A DNA stretch of 64,000 nucleotides from Trochalopteron elliotii (GCA_024734555.1 JANPWX010000160.1:499465-563464); one strand, 5' to 3'; positions 1 to 13,000 are shown, counted from the first letter of the stretch. A program made the numbers and translations. Notes: generated by a model not told the origin, from the letters alone.

Positions 1-120
1 GTGACCACCCCCGGCAGCGCTGCCCGGGGCCGCAGGGCCACCCCGGTTCCCCGCGGCTCCCGGCGGGAACGGCACGGGCCGTGGGATCTGCCGGGGAGCG
101 CGGCCCTCCGAGAGACACCG
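1..120. promoter_or_regulatory. Edge of a CpG island (possible KCTD15 promoter side)
   Basis: The first 120 bases are very GC-rich and dense in CpG, then composition falls abruptly to AT-rich sequence after about position 125. Such a block usually marks a vertebrate promoter. CHST8 lies about 27 kb to the right on the minus strand, and to my knowledge KCTD15 is the next gene downstream of CHST8 in mammals on the same strand, so a KCTD15 promoter could sit here with the gene running off the left edge. No KCTD15 coding sequence is visible, so the gene assignment is inference. Confidence 0.4.
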
Positions 121-2115
121 AGTGTTGTTGTTTCTAATTAATGCCTGTGTGGTAGCCTAATCTGTGTTACCGGGCTCTCAGGAGTATTGTCGCAACAAAG
201 GTATATTCTAGGGTTCAGTTAATTAAAAATTACTTATAAATCTGCCTAGGTCCTGTGTTGCACTTAATTCTGCTGTTGTGGCTGTACCACAGAAGAAATA
301 CCCAATATTTATGCAGTTACAGCAGTAGTTTTGCTAATTTCCTGTGGAGGAAATTTTCTTCTGCTCTTCCTCATGGGATTCTAAGGGCTTGCTGTCCTGT
401 CAGCCGCACTCGTGGTGGTGGGGAGGTGTCGCCCTGATCTTTTTCAGCCTTCTGATTGATGTTTGCATTTTTGTAGTGGATTTTCTCACCGATTGTCATG
501 TAAACAAAGTGATTGTTTATCATTCCTCTCTTGAGGAGGGACAGTTGATGGACTTCTAGTTTGACCAGTGTGGTGGGAGAGGTGTCAACCTCATTGTCCA
601 ATCCATGGTCATTGTCCAAAATCTGTATAAGCCGAAGTAGAAAATAAACTTCTCTCTTTTTGCCCTGACGACCTGACGGTGTGCGAGTCGTTCATTTGGT
701 GTCCTATAGCAACAGGGAGGAAGGACTGACATCTGCTTTTCTCTGAGCCGGCAGCAGAGCGGCTCCACAGATCCCTGGGCATTGTCCTGCTGCCCACCTT
801 GCTCCTCTAAGGACACTTGGTTCTAGGGCTGGAGTTTGGAGCACACTTACACCTCTAGGCAGATTTGTGCTGGGATAAAGTTATGTCACGAGTCCTCAGG
901 AGAAATGATGACATGTGTTAGATTCTGGTTTTATTTTATTATAAGCTTCCTCCTCCCCACCCTTGGGGTTTTTTTTCAAGTGCATGTGCAAGTGTCTAAA
1001 TATGTGTTCTCTTTGGCTAAATACTTTTTATAAACTCATTATCAACCATGCACTTAAACACATACTTGTGGGGAGGATGTGTCTGATTCGCTTATAGTAA
1101 TGAGGTTCAAGCAAAAACTTGATGAAAAATACCTCATTTCTATATACAAGTCTTTGTTTGTATGTGTTTATTTTGGAGTTAATTTCTTTTTGAGACTGCT
1201 AACAAGGGAGAATGTCTCTCTCAACAAGCCAAATTGAAAGAAGATGATACAGAAGCTGGATTCAGTATTGGTGAATAAATCTAGCCATAGAGTTACACAT
1301 AAGCTCTGGAGTTTCACACTGCATTGCAAAGCATGGTAAGCTTGTCTCAACTCCTGGGTGGTTTTTTTTCTTTTTTTTCTTTTTTTTTTCTCTCCAAGGA
1401 GTAGGGTGTCAACACTGCTGACACTTGGCTTCCCAGAAATAGGTGTTTAAGTCAAGTACTTGAAACAGAAATTGTGTTGCTGTTTCTTTGTGGCCTGTAG
1501 GAAATAACAGAGTAGTAAGGTGGTTAATTAAGAGCTATATGCATTTCTGTGATGGAAAATACACAGGCTAGGAGTCAGTTCTAAGACAATGTTGTTAGTA
1601 AATTCATTGAATAGGAGAATAGGCACTTTAATGTTTTGCTTTTATATAAAGTGTTCTAACCAATTATTTGTCTTGGGCCTTTATACTTCAATAAATTAAA
1701 AAAAAAAAATCATGCCATTGAAGAACCTAGCAAAAATATCTGTTCCAAAGTAGTTATCTGGGAAAGGTTGCCAATATGTAGCTTATCTTTGGAAGCAAAG
1801 CATGATCTTTCTTGAACATTTTTGAGGAAAATGATTGCTTAATCATTCAATATTACTTTCTATTATTTTGAGAACAGTTACTGGTTGTTTATTAACCCCA
1901 GCCCGCTAAGGGTGCTTCCACCTCATTTCACACCTCATTGTTTTACAGATTGTCTGTGATTGTGGAAGTTGAAGTCCAAGGAATTTCATTTCTTGACCAT
2001 CTCCTTGTGTAGTCTAAAACCTTCAGTCTGAAGAATGCACCAGAAGTACTTGTTTTGGTATGTAGAGCTTTGATTTCTGCAAGCTGTATAGAGTAATTTC
2101 ATGAAAAGGACTGAG
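121..2115. other. Non-coding sequence around the first solo LTR
   Basis: Apart from the LTR at 427-714, this stretch is AT-rich with short T-runs (for example about 1362-1391) and no open frame with coding character. I recognise no further repeat family or gene. Confidence 0.5.
427..714 (+). mobile_element. Solo LTR, ERVK-like (copy 1), 6-bp target duplication
   Basis: The element begins TGTCGCCCTG and ends TATAGCAACA, so it has the TG...CA termini of an LTR. It is flanked by a perfect 6-bp duplication GGGAGG at 421-426 and 715-720; six bases is the usual length for ERVK (class II) integrations. A TATAA motif lies at 626-630 and an AATAAA signal at 643-648, so the predicted R region is short. 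The 288-bp sequence aligns along its length with the reverse complement of 7214-7522. No internal retroviral genes adjoin it, which fits a solo LTR left by recombination. Confidence 0.88.
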
Positions 2116-2541
2116 AGAATCACAGCATGGCACAATGATAAGGGATTGGAGGGGACTTTAAACATCACCTGGTCCCAAACCCCTGCCATGGGCAGGACAC
2201 CTTCCACTAGACCAGTTGCTCAAGACCTTGGACACTTCCAGGGATGGGGAATCTGCAACCTGTTCCAGTGTCTCACCAGCCTCAGAGTGAAAAAATTCTT
2301 CCCAATATCCAGTGTATCTGTAACTATCCTGTCCTACCACTACAGCTCCTGAAGAACCATCTTCCTGTAGCCCCTTCAGGCCCTGGAAGGTGCCGTGAGG
2401 TCTCCACACAGAAGAACCTTCTCTTCCCTGGGCTGAGGAGCCCCAAATTTCTCAGCTTGTCTTCACAGAGGATGTGCCCCAGTCCTCTGGGCTTGCTGCA
2501 ACAGTTCCATGTCCTTCTTCTGTTGGGTGTAGGGGGAAATG
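2116..2541 (-). mobile_element. CR1 LINE 3'-end fragment
   Basis: Read on the plus strand this begins AGAATCACAGCATGGCACAA and continues with the familiar antisense CR1 3' region: 'ccatgggcaggacaccttcc', 'actagaccagttgctcaaga' and 'gggatggggaatctgcaacc'. It is 5'-truncated, as most avian CR1 copies are. CR1 is the dominant LINE of birds, and this copy is degenerate with no usable reverse-transcriptase frame. It overlaps in content with the CR1 piece at 2930-3180. Confidence 0.85.
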
Positions 2542-2929
2542 GGGCACTGAATAACAGAACTAATATGATTTCAACAGAAGCTGTTTATTGTTTACAGTAC
2601 ATGGTAGATATAGATTTTAGGTTTACTGTTTACGTGGGAAGGTATCTCTGGGTTGGCTAAGCTGCTTTTTCATGAGGCAGGCACACATCCTTCAGGACAT
2701 CCAACCGGTCAAGTTTTTATTTTTACATTGTGCTTCCCTTATTTAGGGTTTACGTTTTTTGTACACATTTTTTCAGGCTCTCTTCTTATTTTTGATCTTG
2801 TTGTTTTTTTTTTAGTAACTTTGATAAATTCTTAAAAGCGCTAACAACAAAACTGTAAGTAGTGTAATAATATTTCTCACAATCAATTTAACTCATGCAT
2901 TAAAATAGCCTGTTATACAAATACATTGC
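2542..2929. other. AT-rich segment between two CR1 pieces
   Basis: About 390 bases of non-CR1 sequence separate the two CR1 segments. It is T-rich on the plus strand and has no repeat identity that I recognise. Confidence 0.4.
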
Positions 2930-3180
2930 TGCAGGGGATGTGTCCCAATCCTCTGGACTTGCTGTGACAGTTCCATGTCCTTCTTGTGTTGGGAACACCA
3001 GAACTGGATGCAGCACTGCCAGTGAGGTCTCACAAAATAGAGTAGAGGGGGAGAATCACCTCCTTTGACCTTCTGGCCACACTCCTCTGGATGCAGCTCA
3101 GGATTCCCTTGGCTTTCTGGGCTGTGAGGACTTGATGCTGGCTCATGGTGAGTTTTTGATCAACCATCACCCCCAAGAGA
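2930..3180 (-). mobile_element. CR1 LINE fragment, more 5' part
   Basis: The plus strand reads as antisense CR1 further upstream in the element, with 'gttccatgtccttcttgtgt', 'gagaatcacctcctttgacc' and 'ttggctttctgggctgtgag'. Its first about 65 bases (2936-3001) repeat, with divergence, the last bases of the CR1 piece at 2468-2535. This is therefore either a second copy or a rearranged single copy. Confidence 0.8.
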
Positions 3181-6100
3181 GAAAAATTTTATGAAAGTGC
3201 TGGTGTTCTCAGGGACAACCTGCTTGCCTTTCCATGACTTGCAAATGCTAATTCTCTTAAAGATTTGATGACTCTTTTAATGTGGGCAAAAGCAAGCAAA
3301 TGAACCCCCCTGATGGTATTGAACAGTGCAGTTAGCAGAACAGGCTTGTAGTATTGTGGCTCTCCTCGTTGTCTCTTTATTTGAAAAACATAGTATTGGT
3401 GTACTGTAGTTAACTATGTTTGTTGGATAAATTTAGTTGTCACAAGCTGCATTTCATCCTTTGCAGAGCAGCCAAGAAAGCAGTAATTTTAGGACCAAAG
3501 CTCACTGGCTTACTCTACTTTTAGTAGAGCTGCTGCAATTAAAATCTAGGAAGCCTTTAATATGAATTAATTTGGGAGGGGACACACACACTGTACATGC
3601 CCATTTATTGGTGAGACTTATACTTCTGCATTCTATGCAAATAGTAGGCCTTAGCTTTTCTGTTTACATGCTGTTAGTCCAGCCTGTAACTTAAAACTCT
3701 TCTATGTAATAGCTCCATTAAGAAATTAAGGGAGGATTTACTTGGGCGAGGAAAACCAAAGTTAATCTTGCATGGGTATCTGGTGACCTAGTAGGTACTA
3801 TCTTTCTGAAATTCAGAACTTCTATGAACCAAGTTCTGGCCTCTGTTTATTTCCATTAAACTTGGTCAGGCAATTTAATGTTGTTTGCTTCCCTTTTTTG
3901 TTGTTGTTTGTGTTGTTGCTGTTGGTGGTGCCTGATAGTTATGCTAATAGAGTGTTAACTTTGTGATATTTAATGTTTACAGTGTTAATAGGTAAAGATA
4001 ATATCTGTTCTTTGTTGTGTTGGAGAATTTTAGTATGTTATTTATAGATCTGAAATCTACAAGATATGATATAAAAGCCTTCAATATGAAAAATGTTACA
4101 ATTCTGAGCAGACAGTGAGAAAATTGCCTTTTAGAGGTCAAAACTCCCAGTGCCTCTGGCAACATGGCCTTGATGTCATTTGACAGGGTGGAAACACAGC
4201 CCTTCATAGGAATAAACAGCCAATACCTGCATGATTCATTTTGTTAGAAGGGTTCTCCCATTGTTGCTAGGCAATATTTCCTAGGTGGAGTTAAAAAACA
4301 ACAAAAATATCAACAGCAAAACCCCCAAAACCCAACTGCTGTCTCCTCAGGATAATACTCACTGCAAGTTGTCTTGATATTGTTTATTTGTTTTACTAAT
4401 TAAGTCATTTTTCCTTCTGCAGAATAGATGCATCAGCTGAATGTCAACAGAGACCTTCCTCACTAAGAGGCAGCAAGGGGAAGAGCTGGAAAAGGGTTGC
4501 ACCTGGTTAGTAGAAGGTTTCCTTTCAATCTTCCCCTGTCCCTTCTTAGAGCTGTCTGTTTGGAAATGCTCAGCTCTGTTGTGATGTGCAATTCCCAGAG
4601 AAGAAACATGGCAGAGACCAGCAGACATTCATTTGAAATGATTTTCATTCACTGCATTCTGGAATGGACTTGAAAGCAGGTCTCAGAGGCAACTTGTACG
4701 TACCAGTTTGTCTTACATATTTATTTATGACAGACTTGAATCTTCAGGATGGTATTCTATCAAGTGACATACCCACTCAGTGTGATGTGTGTCTAAAAAT
4801 AGGTCATTGTCAAAGGACAGGAAAGGAATTGTATAAATCTATAAACTAAACCATTGCAGTCTTGAGTGATAGCATACTCTGAAGCTGAGGTAATGCTGTC
4901 TTCAAAATTGTAGCTTTCCATGGATTATTTTCTAGAAAAATACAGTAACAGTGCATTTACCAAAACAGGAGGATGGCTGCAAACTCTAAAGACAGCTAAT
5001 GCTACTGAGTTACTTCTGACACAGCAGTTAGAAACAGTAAAGTAAAACAAACCATCTCAGAAGGTTGCAGGGCTGGAGCAAACTTTGCTCTTATGCTTAA
5101 AATATTACTGATTTGAATCTCTCATTTTTTCATGTGTTAAATTGTATCATAAAACACTTATTTAGTGCTGGGACTTAGGCATTTGTGTTTGAAAATAATG
5201 CTTCTGTTTCGTGCATTTGGTCAATGTGAATGGATTTTTTTCCCTCTAGTTAATCTACAGTGTTGAGAGGCCTGAAAAATGAGACCCTGAAGAATGATAC
5301 TGTTTAAAAATGGGCACTGGGAAAGGAATTTTTGTCATTTTGAATAACCTGTTGATGTATACAAATGTGTGGGGTTTGGACTGTAACAAAACAATGCAGA
5401 TTTTTTTACTGTTTGTGACAGCAGAAGCACCAGTGCATGGAGAAGGTCTGGAACTTAGCTGCACAAGTTATATGTTTTGGTGTTTAATGCAGTGTTGCTA
5501 CTGCAAACCAAATAGAAGGGCTAATATTGAATTAAGAATAGAGTGTGGAAATGGTCAACAAAAGAACAAATGCATCTGTGTGCAGGGTTATATTGAGAGG
5601 TTTGGATTTACCAGGTAAAGGGGAAGTGTGACATCTGGTGGAAAGATGGTATCAGGAGCAAGAGATCCATTCGTGATAAATGGCATTCTTTGGCACAAAA
5701 ATGCATTACATGATATTTGAAACCTCTGCGGGAGACGGAATTCACATGAGTGACACATTTTGTGATCTCATCATTCATATTGTCCAAACCAGAATACATG
5801 GCAACATGATTATGTTCCTAATGAATTGTGATCTATTCTGAGCTACCAAAGAAAGCTTGTTTTGTTGAGTTCCTCCTCTTAATCTACACTGAAAATAAAT
5901 TAATATGGTACAGGTTTAGCTACCTTTGGGTATCCAAGTATTTTTTCTGAAAAATGTCATGTAAGCAACTATGATGATCCTAGCAGGGTTTTTGATGCTT
6001 GAGTTCTTTACTGAGTCTTCTGTAATACTGCTTCCAGGTGCAAGTCCCAAATTATCAGGGCCATTTGATGCTGCTGTTCTGGGAGATACTGCTCTGACCC

Positions 6101-7213
6101 TGGCTTGGAGGTGCAGCTGGAGCCCAGCACTGGAACCCCTGTTTGGGTTCTGCTGTTCTGCTCGCTTGGAGCTGCTGGTGGTGCACAGGCTCCTGTGCAG
6201 AGTGTGAGAATGGCCTTGGATTGGAGGAGGGAGGAGAAGGGAGGAACTCTGCAGAAGAAGGGGGGTGGAACTGGAGCTGCCTTTTGCTTGGTGTCACATT
6301 GCTAGAGTTGGAACTTGCATAAAATCAGGGTGGGCTCAGAGCTGCAGAGATCTTGCTTTATTGTGTTTATTTCCAAAGTATTTTGTGGAAAAACAGTCTG
6401 CAATTCATTGGGAGCTCTATGTATTAAGGATGTTCAGGAACATCCTAGCTCACCTCAAAGGCCCAGGGGAAAAAAAAAAAAGAAAAGATAATTCATCTTA
6501 ATCTTTCAGCTCTGCTTTAAAATACCTGATTCTTCTGAGGTTTAATTGCATAGGATATTGATCATTCTGTGTCAATCTTGAGATTTTTCTGTGTTTCAAC
6601 TTTGCTACTGAAGGATTGCTTTATCCCAAGCACAAATTCAGTCGTGGTTGTGCTTTGTCGGCTCATCTCCTGTGCTTAACTGCCTGCCTTAGTCGTGTGG
6701 GATTTCCCCCTTCATCAGAAGGCAATAAATCTTGAGCTTCTTTTGTTCTTTATGCATTTTTCTTCTATTTTTAATGTTAGCATCTTACTTGCTAGAACAA
6801 TATATTATAAGAGTTCTGAATCCTTTTCCTGCTTTGGGGGCAGACTCCATCTGCAAGTTTTTGCCTGCTCGCACAAAAATAATACTTTTTGGGAACTGGC
6901 CAGTTCAAGGAGGGAAACAAGTTAACAAATACCTTAACCCACAAATCCAGCACTTCAATGCTAGGCTGCAATGGGGTGGACCCATCTCAGGGGGCTGGCT
7001 TCTTGGTCAGCCACATCAGGCATTTAACAGCAGCATTGTGACTAACCTGTTTCTCAGGTCACCTCATTGTTAGAGTCACAAATGGATGATATTCATGAAC
7101 TCTGGTGTTTTGGTGCCATGATGAATAAAATACATTGTTTGCTCCAAAGAGTGGATTGCTCTGCTCTGCTTCTGGTGGGCAGGGGTTTGGATAATCCAAA
7201 TGGAGTAGAAGGC
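3181..7213. other. Non-coding, nothing recognised
   Basis: AT-rich sequence with only short open frames of non-coding character. A somewhat more GC-rich patch at about 6060-6300 has no family that I can name. Confidence 0.4.
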
Positions 7214-7522
7214 TGTCACTATAGGACACGAAATGAACCACACACACAGAGTCAAGTTGTCAGGGCAAAAAGAGGGAAGTTTATTTTTCTCCTTCTGTTT
7301 ATATAGATTTTGAACAATGACCTCCAATGGATTGGAGGATAAGGCTGCCACCTCTCCAACCACACTGGTCAAACTAGAAGTCCATCAATTGTCTCTCCTC
7401 AAGAGAGAAATGATAAACAAGAAGGACAGTTGCCATAACATCACTTTGTTTGCATGAAAATCTGTTAGAAACTCCACTACAATAATGCAAACATCAGAAG
7501 GCTGACAAAGATCAGGGCAACA
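7214..7522 (-). mobile_element. Solo LTR, ERVK-like (copy 2, inverted), 6-bp target duplication
   Basis: On the minus strand the element starts TGTTGCCCTG at 7522 and ends TAGTGACA at 7214. It is flanked by a perfect 6-bp duplication GAAGGC at 7208-7213 and 7523-7528. A TATATAA-type box is at 7298-7306 and the AATAAA signal corresponds to 7280-7285 on the plus strand. It is the same family as 427-714, with the main differences being small indels and substitutions. No internal retroviral sequence is attached, so it is a solo LTR. Confidence 0.9.
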
Positions 7523-7528
7523 GAAGGC

Positions 7529-9428
7529 CTGTGGCAGAGAGTTTGCTGATAGACTTTAGTGCAGTTTAGTTCAGTGTTGAACACTTTCTTCCTAACCTAC
7601 CCCCTCCTCCTCAGCAGGTGGCAGGAATTGTCCTTTTCAGTCTGCATTTCTTGGGATAGATTGAGTAGGCACTCTCATACTTGTGGAACCACATGAATTG
7701 AAAACCAGTTAACTCTGTTACTGTATTGTCATTTGAAGACTGGATGCAGGCCAAGCTTCAGTTTCTTCAAGAGATGTTTTATGTTTTATCATGTTGGGAG
7801 GGAAACAAACCTAATGCTTTCCTTCACAGAACCTCATTGTATAAGTCAATAGTTTTTGGAAGGTTAACTTGGGGTGTGCAGATAGAGAAATTCTCCTAAT
7901 AAAAGGGAGAAGATAGTCTAGTTTAACTCTTTTGGAAATTTGAAGTGAAAAACATAATTTTTAGTGATGCTGAGACTGATTCTTTTAAAATATGTCTAGA
8001 CATATTAAAAAAAAAAAAAAATCAGAAAATCAGACCAGAAGTTTTGATTGACCTGAGAGCCAGACTGACAAGTTTTAATTCTCAGCTCTGTGTTGGTGAG
8101 GAGACAATTCTCCTTCTTACCAAATTATAACTGACAATGATACTGAGTTTGTGCTAGCACAAGGTCCTTTCTTAACTACAAATGTGATTTCAGCCTGAAA
8201 ATACCATAATAAATTCACTGAATGGACTTTCTTCTGTAGTATACTCTTATAATTATAAGCCTTTCATTTTTGCCTGGGGCATCTACTTAGGAGATATCAT
8301 AAAGTGAAAATAATCTTAATGTCACTAAATGAGAAACGAATGATCATATTGCCTTGCAGAAAAACAAAATGGGAAGGGGGACTGAGGAAGGGACAATACA
8401 GAGTTATATTTGCTGCACTCTTGTGGGCACCAGGAGAAAAATGCCCTTTATTTTTCTGAGAATGATTTAAACGTGTGTTTGTATCAATGTTGCAGCTTCT
8501 CAGTAACTCAGATTGGAATTTCTGACTATGCAGATATGATGTACAGCCTTTAAGAAAACTGATAGCTTGGTCTCCTGGTATTGAGGTAATATTCATTACT
8601 GGTATTGAGGACTGGGTGCACGGTGGCTGTTTTGGTGGTGTAAGTAGAAGGAAGAGGGGGAAGGTTCCTTGAGAACCTGTTGCCAAAAAAAAATATAAAA
8701 TCTGATGTAAGTCAAAACTTAGTGAAAGTAGGATATGAAGCTTGCTTATGGAAATTTACCACTGGATGCCACTGTTGCTTCATAGAATGTCATACTAAAA
8801 TAACATCAGCTCTGCTGAAAAATTCTGCTTTTCCTTCACTCTCATCTTCTTAGTTTTTTATTACTTTAATCTTTGTTCATATCAAAGGAAAGGAGAAATT
8901 GTGCCCCACTTATTCTCTCCAGCAACATGGTGATATGGTTTCCATATCTAGAAGTGACAGCTTGTCATAGGAAAGAAAAGGGAATGACACAAAATTTGTC
9001 TTTTTTCTTTTCTTCCCCTTCTAAGGTAAAATATTTTTCTTGAACAGAAGAAAAGCTCAGATGAAAGAGCAGCCAATTTTCCTCGTAACTAAATTCCTTC
9101 TCTCTGTCTCTGAATCCTGTGTTAATCACAACTAGATTTGGACACTGAGCCTTTACTTCTGTTTTAATGTCATCCTACAGAACAGGGCAGGAGGTCACTT
9201 TTGCAAATACCTGTGTATTTCCTTTCCCAAGCGTTGGGCATTTTGTACTTGAAAGAATGTTTTTTACTTGTTACAATTTTTTTCCTCCCGGGGGAAGCAG
9301 GGAGGGTGAAGGTCATCAGGTGAATTTTTGATGGCTGTTGCTTGTTTTCACAGGTACATTTGTAATCACCTGATTAACAACTCTGGGACTTTTTTGTAAG
9401 TCATACAGTATAGGGTTTTGTAAATAGC
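7529..9428. other. Non-coding, nothing recognised
   Basis: AT-rich sequence with A-runs (for example about 8007-8021) and no coding or repeat signal that I can assign. Confidence 0.4.
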
Positions 9429-9446
9429 TTTTTTTCTTTTTTTTTC

Positions 9447-9479
<33 letters not shown>

Positions 9480-9485
9480 TTTTTT
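9429..9485. repeat. T-rich simple repeat
   Basis: A stretch of T interrupted by single C residues that ends in an uninterrupted run of more than 20 T. It is a low-complexity tract, possibly the tail of an old minus-strand retroposon. Confidence 0.85.
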
Positions 9486-9821
9486 GACTGAAGCAACCCC
9501 ACCACTGTAATTAATTTAATTAAATGAAAAAAAAAAAATCCTGACATCTGAAGCACAAGTTTCACATCAGATCGTTTGGGTTTTCTATTCCAAGTGCACC
9601 TAATTCCTAATCTTTCCTATGGGGAAAGAAAAGAAAAATGTTACAAAAAGCATGAGAGATGAGGTTTTTTCTGGTGTTGTTCCTGGCTGCTGCGGAGACA
9701 GTCCACCTTCTGCTGTGCTCCTGCTTAATTGGGTAAGCACAAGTATTGTCGGTTCCATAAGTGCCGGCCTAATTAGCAACACTGGGGATGTGGGGAAAGG
9801 CAAAGACAATGGCAGTGATCT

Positions 9822-10090
9822 ATGGCGAGGGCTGCGAAGGCAGGAGCAGCAGTAGCCGTGCAGCCCCGAGAAAAGCACGTTGGCTGTCTCTGCAAGCAGA
9901 GAGCAGACAGACAGCAGGGCTGCAGCCCCGGGGCCTGGCAGTGCCATGGAAACCGCACAGCAGCCCCGCATCCCTCCGGCTGCCCGGCCCTGCGCAGGGA
10001 GGCGGCGGCACCCACACAACCTGCGTGCGGCTGCGGCACGGCGAGGTTACAGCGCACGGCCCTTCTGCTGCTTCACGGCCGCTTCAGGAG
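9822..10090. promoter_or_regulatory. Orphan CpG-rich patch
   Basis: By eye there are roughly two dozen CpG dinucleotides in about 270 bases, against almost none in the flanking kilobases. No LTR termini, target duplications or coding exon were identified, so this is not obviously a transposon. Just upstream (about 9766-9775) lies a TAATTAG homeodomain-type core. It could be an unannotated promoter, a non-coding RNA start or an enhancer; the sequence alone cannot decide. Several overlapping open frames here are a by-product of GC-rich composition. Confidence 0.5.
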
Positions 10091-13000
10091 GCAAATGGAG
10101 GCAAAGGGAAACAAACAAGGAAATGTAGTAAGTTTGCTCTCAAAGATGGGCCGCCAGCTGCAGTGCAATCCTCGTGCTGAACGGCTGACAGCCACAATGC
10201 CGTTTAATGATGCTACTGTTCACTGATAATGCCCCTCTCTCTTCTGGACGCGGAGTTTCTCTGGATTAGATATTGTAATCTAAGTTTTGTAGTGATCAGG
10301 ACTGCGTGCTAACACTGCTGCTGCAGGTTCTGAGGGGAAGCCTGGCAGCAGAGCTGCTGTTGATGCCGCATAAACTTGTAGCGGTGACCCAGATAACATT
10401 GTGACCGACACAGTAAGTTACAGTGTCAGGAGGAATAAATGTCTCCTCCAGCCCCTCGCAGAGCTCCAGCTGTGCTGTGGTACCTGCCCTTAAGCCCCAT
10501 CTACCCAAGAAACTGATGGGCTCTGGGAGCTGCTGGGCTTTGCTCAGTTGTGAGCTAGAAATTCAGAAAATACACTGGGCTTGCAATTGTTTGGAAATTG
10601 TGATAATTTAGTGTTCTTAGTAAAGGACCGTTCCAAAATAGTTGCCTGGGTTCTGCCATGTCTATTGAGAGTTCCTAGCAGTCGTCTAAATGTGACAGCT
10701 CTCCAAAGAGAACTTTTGTGCCCTCACCCCTCATCTACCACCCTCTGCTTGGTTCCTACTTCTGGCCTAGACCTGGGAGAGGATCAGTTTTTAAATTACC
10801 TTCCCTGAAGTTCTGCATTCAGCCACGTCTTCATCTCACTTGTGTTCTGAGGTGGAAATGACAAGTTTTCTGTTGTGCTCACTTGTTATGCCATGCAGAG
10901 AGAAGGTTCCCCCTGTTCTTTTGCAGTAGGACTGGTTCCATGGCTGGAGAATGCTAAGAGATTCTGCAGTGGCTTGATGTGGGCTTGCTCAAACCAGAAC
11001 ATGAGGTACAGCAATAGAAAAGAAGCAGACATTTCTGGTACTTTTGGACAACAGCCTAAATATATCATCACTGCTTTTTGTGGTTTGCAGCTGTCAGAGA
11101 AAAATAGCTAGATGATTGACTTCAGCACAGGAAGGCCTGGCCTTTTCAATGTAGTTTGTACTGGTGAAAAGTGAGTAAGATGGAACAGAGCAGGATTCAA
11201 GCCTGTGTTTTTGAGAGGTTGTGGTCAGGTTAGCTGGCTAGCTAATGTGGAGCCAAAGCCAGAGAAGGACTAAAAGGGCATACCAAACAACTGAAATAAA
11301 TGAGCTGCTGCTCCTTCTCTTTTTTCTCCCTCATCCCTTCCATTTTAGAGTGGGTGATGCAGAAGACCACTGCTGAACACTGTCCCCAGGCTCCCTCTAC
11401 ACTGGATGTATTTGTATGCAAAGATCAGCAATGCTTCCATAGCCTTTTTAGTGTTCCTTAAGTGTAAAAATTCAGTCCCTACTGCATTTGAAGATAAAAG
11501 TCACTGATTCTTAGCTGTGCCATCTTTTGTTAGCTGGAAACCTTAATATGTGTATACAGTAAAATCTGCTGCCAGAAATGGCAAAGAAAACTTCTGTATC
11601 TTTTACAAGAAGCAATAGGCAAAGAGCAAAAGTGGTTTGGAGCACAGGTGGGGAGGTTTTCTCCATGCCATGGATGTTATCAGTTAGGCATTGTCAGGAT
11701 TGTGAATATGGCTCTATATGTGTCTTTATAGCCATGGATCATCATGAAGCAGAAACCACTTGGTTTTATCCTATGTAAACCTCTGCCTGTTTATCTATTT
11801 GAAAGCAGTCACTCATTCTTTTTGCTCTATTTGTAGCCTTCACAATTTAATATTTGTATAAATCTTAGAGGTGACACCTTCACAATGTGGGTTTTCATCC
11901 TACAGTCCTTGTCTTTCATGCTGCTGCAATACATTAAAAATGTTTGCAGTCTTCTCTTCTGTGGGGGGGATCTTTGTAAATTTGTCTGGTCTCTTTGGGG
12001 ATGTTGCATCCTCTGGCTGCTTGTGTCTGGAAAGTGCATTGGTACAAATTTATTTATAACTCTTTCAACTGGTGCTGTATCTCTGTGGTCCTCCACTGCA
12101 AGTCTCCTCAAACTCTCAGAGGAGATTTTTTAACAGCTCCTAGCTCATAAGCAACAGCTTCCCCCATGATAACCCTGCAGCAACTCATCTTGTTCCTTCA
12201 AGCTTCTGTCTGTTGCCAACCTAGTCATTAGACTGATTATTATTTAAGCTGATCATGAATTCCAGTTTGGACTCTCTGCTTTCAGAGTGAGTAATTAGAG
12301 GAGGCACCTTCCCCATCAATTTGTGCTATTCATGGAAATGTTATCACTTACAGGAGATACAGAATAGACATTTGTAGGTTCCTTTTATTTAAGGGACTGA
12401 GAAAAAGTCCATGGCAAAGGGGAAGCTCCTAGGTGACTTACAGAATCCTTGCCTTGTTGTTCACTCTGTACTAGGTGTTTAGGGATTTGGTGTTGGTGTT
12501 TTACAACATGTTTACATTCCCAAGAATGTGGTGAGTTTACTTTTTGGGGTTTTTTTTCTATCATCCAATGTCATGAAGTCAAGTTCAGGCTATTTCTATA
12601 GATAGGATGACATTTAAACAGTGCATAAAAACATTCCTGTGTTTTAAAAATACTTTGAGACTAAAGTCTACAGTGAATATGTGAGATCAGGGCAGCAAAT
12701 AGTGGCAAGACTAGCATCATTAACAAACAATATTTTTGTCTTTTGAAATAATATAGTCATAGATGTGTGAATTTTAAAGCTATGCAACAGTGTTTGTTCT
12801 TTTTTTAGTTCTTCTTAAAAGCCACAAAAGAATAAATTCTTCAATTACTGTGTAAGGTCTCCTGAACTTTCTGGGAACTGGAGTAAAGGGAGTAACTGAG
12901 GGTCAAAGGGAAAGACAGCCTGGCTGGTTCTAAATCTAAATTTACCTGTGGAATATAGCTGTGAAGAAGTTGTTGGTACATTTTCTCCCCTCTGCTTAAA

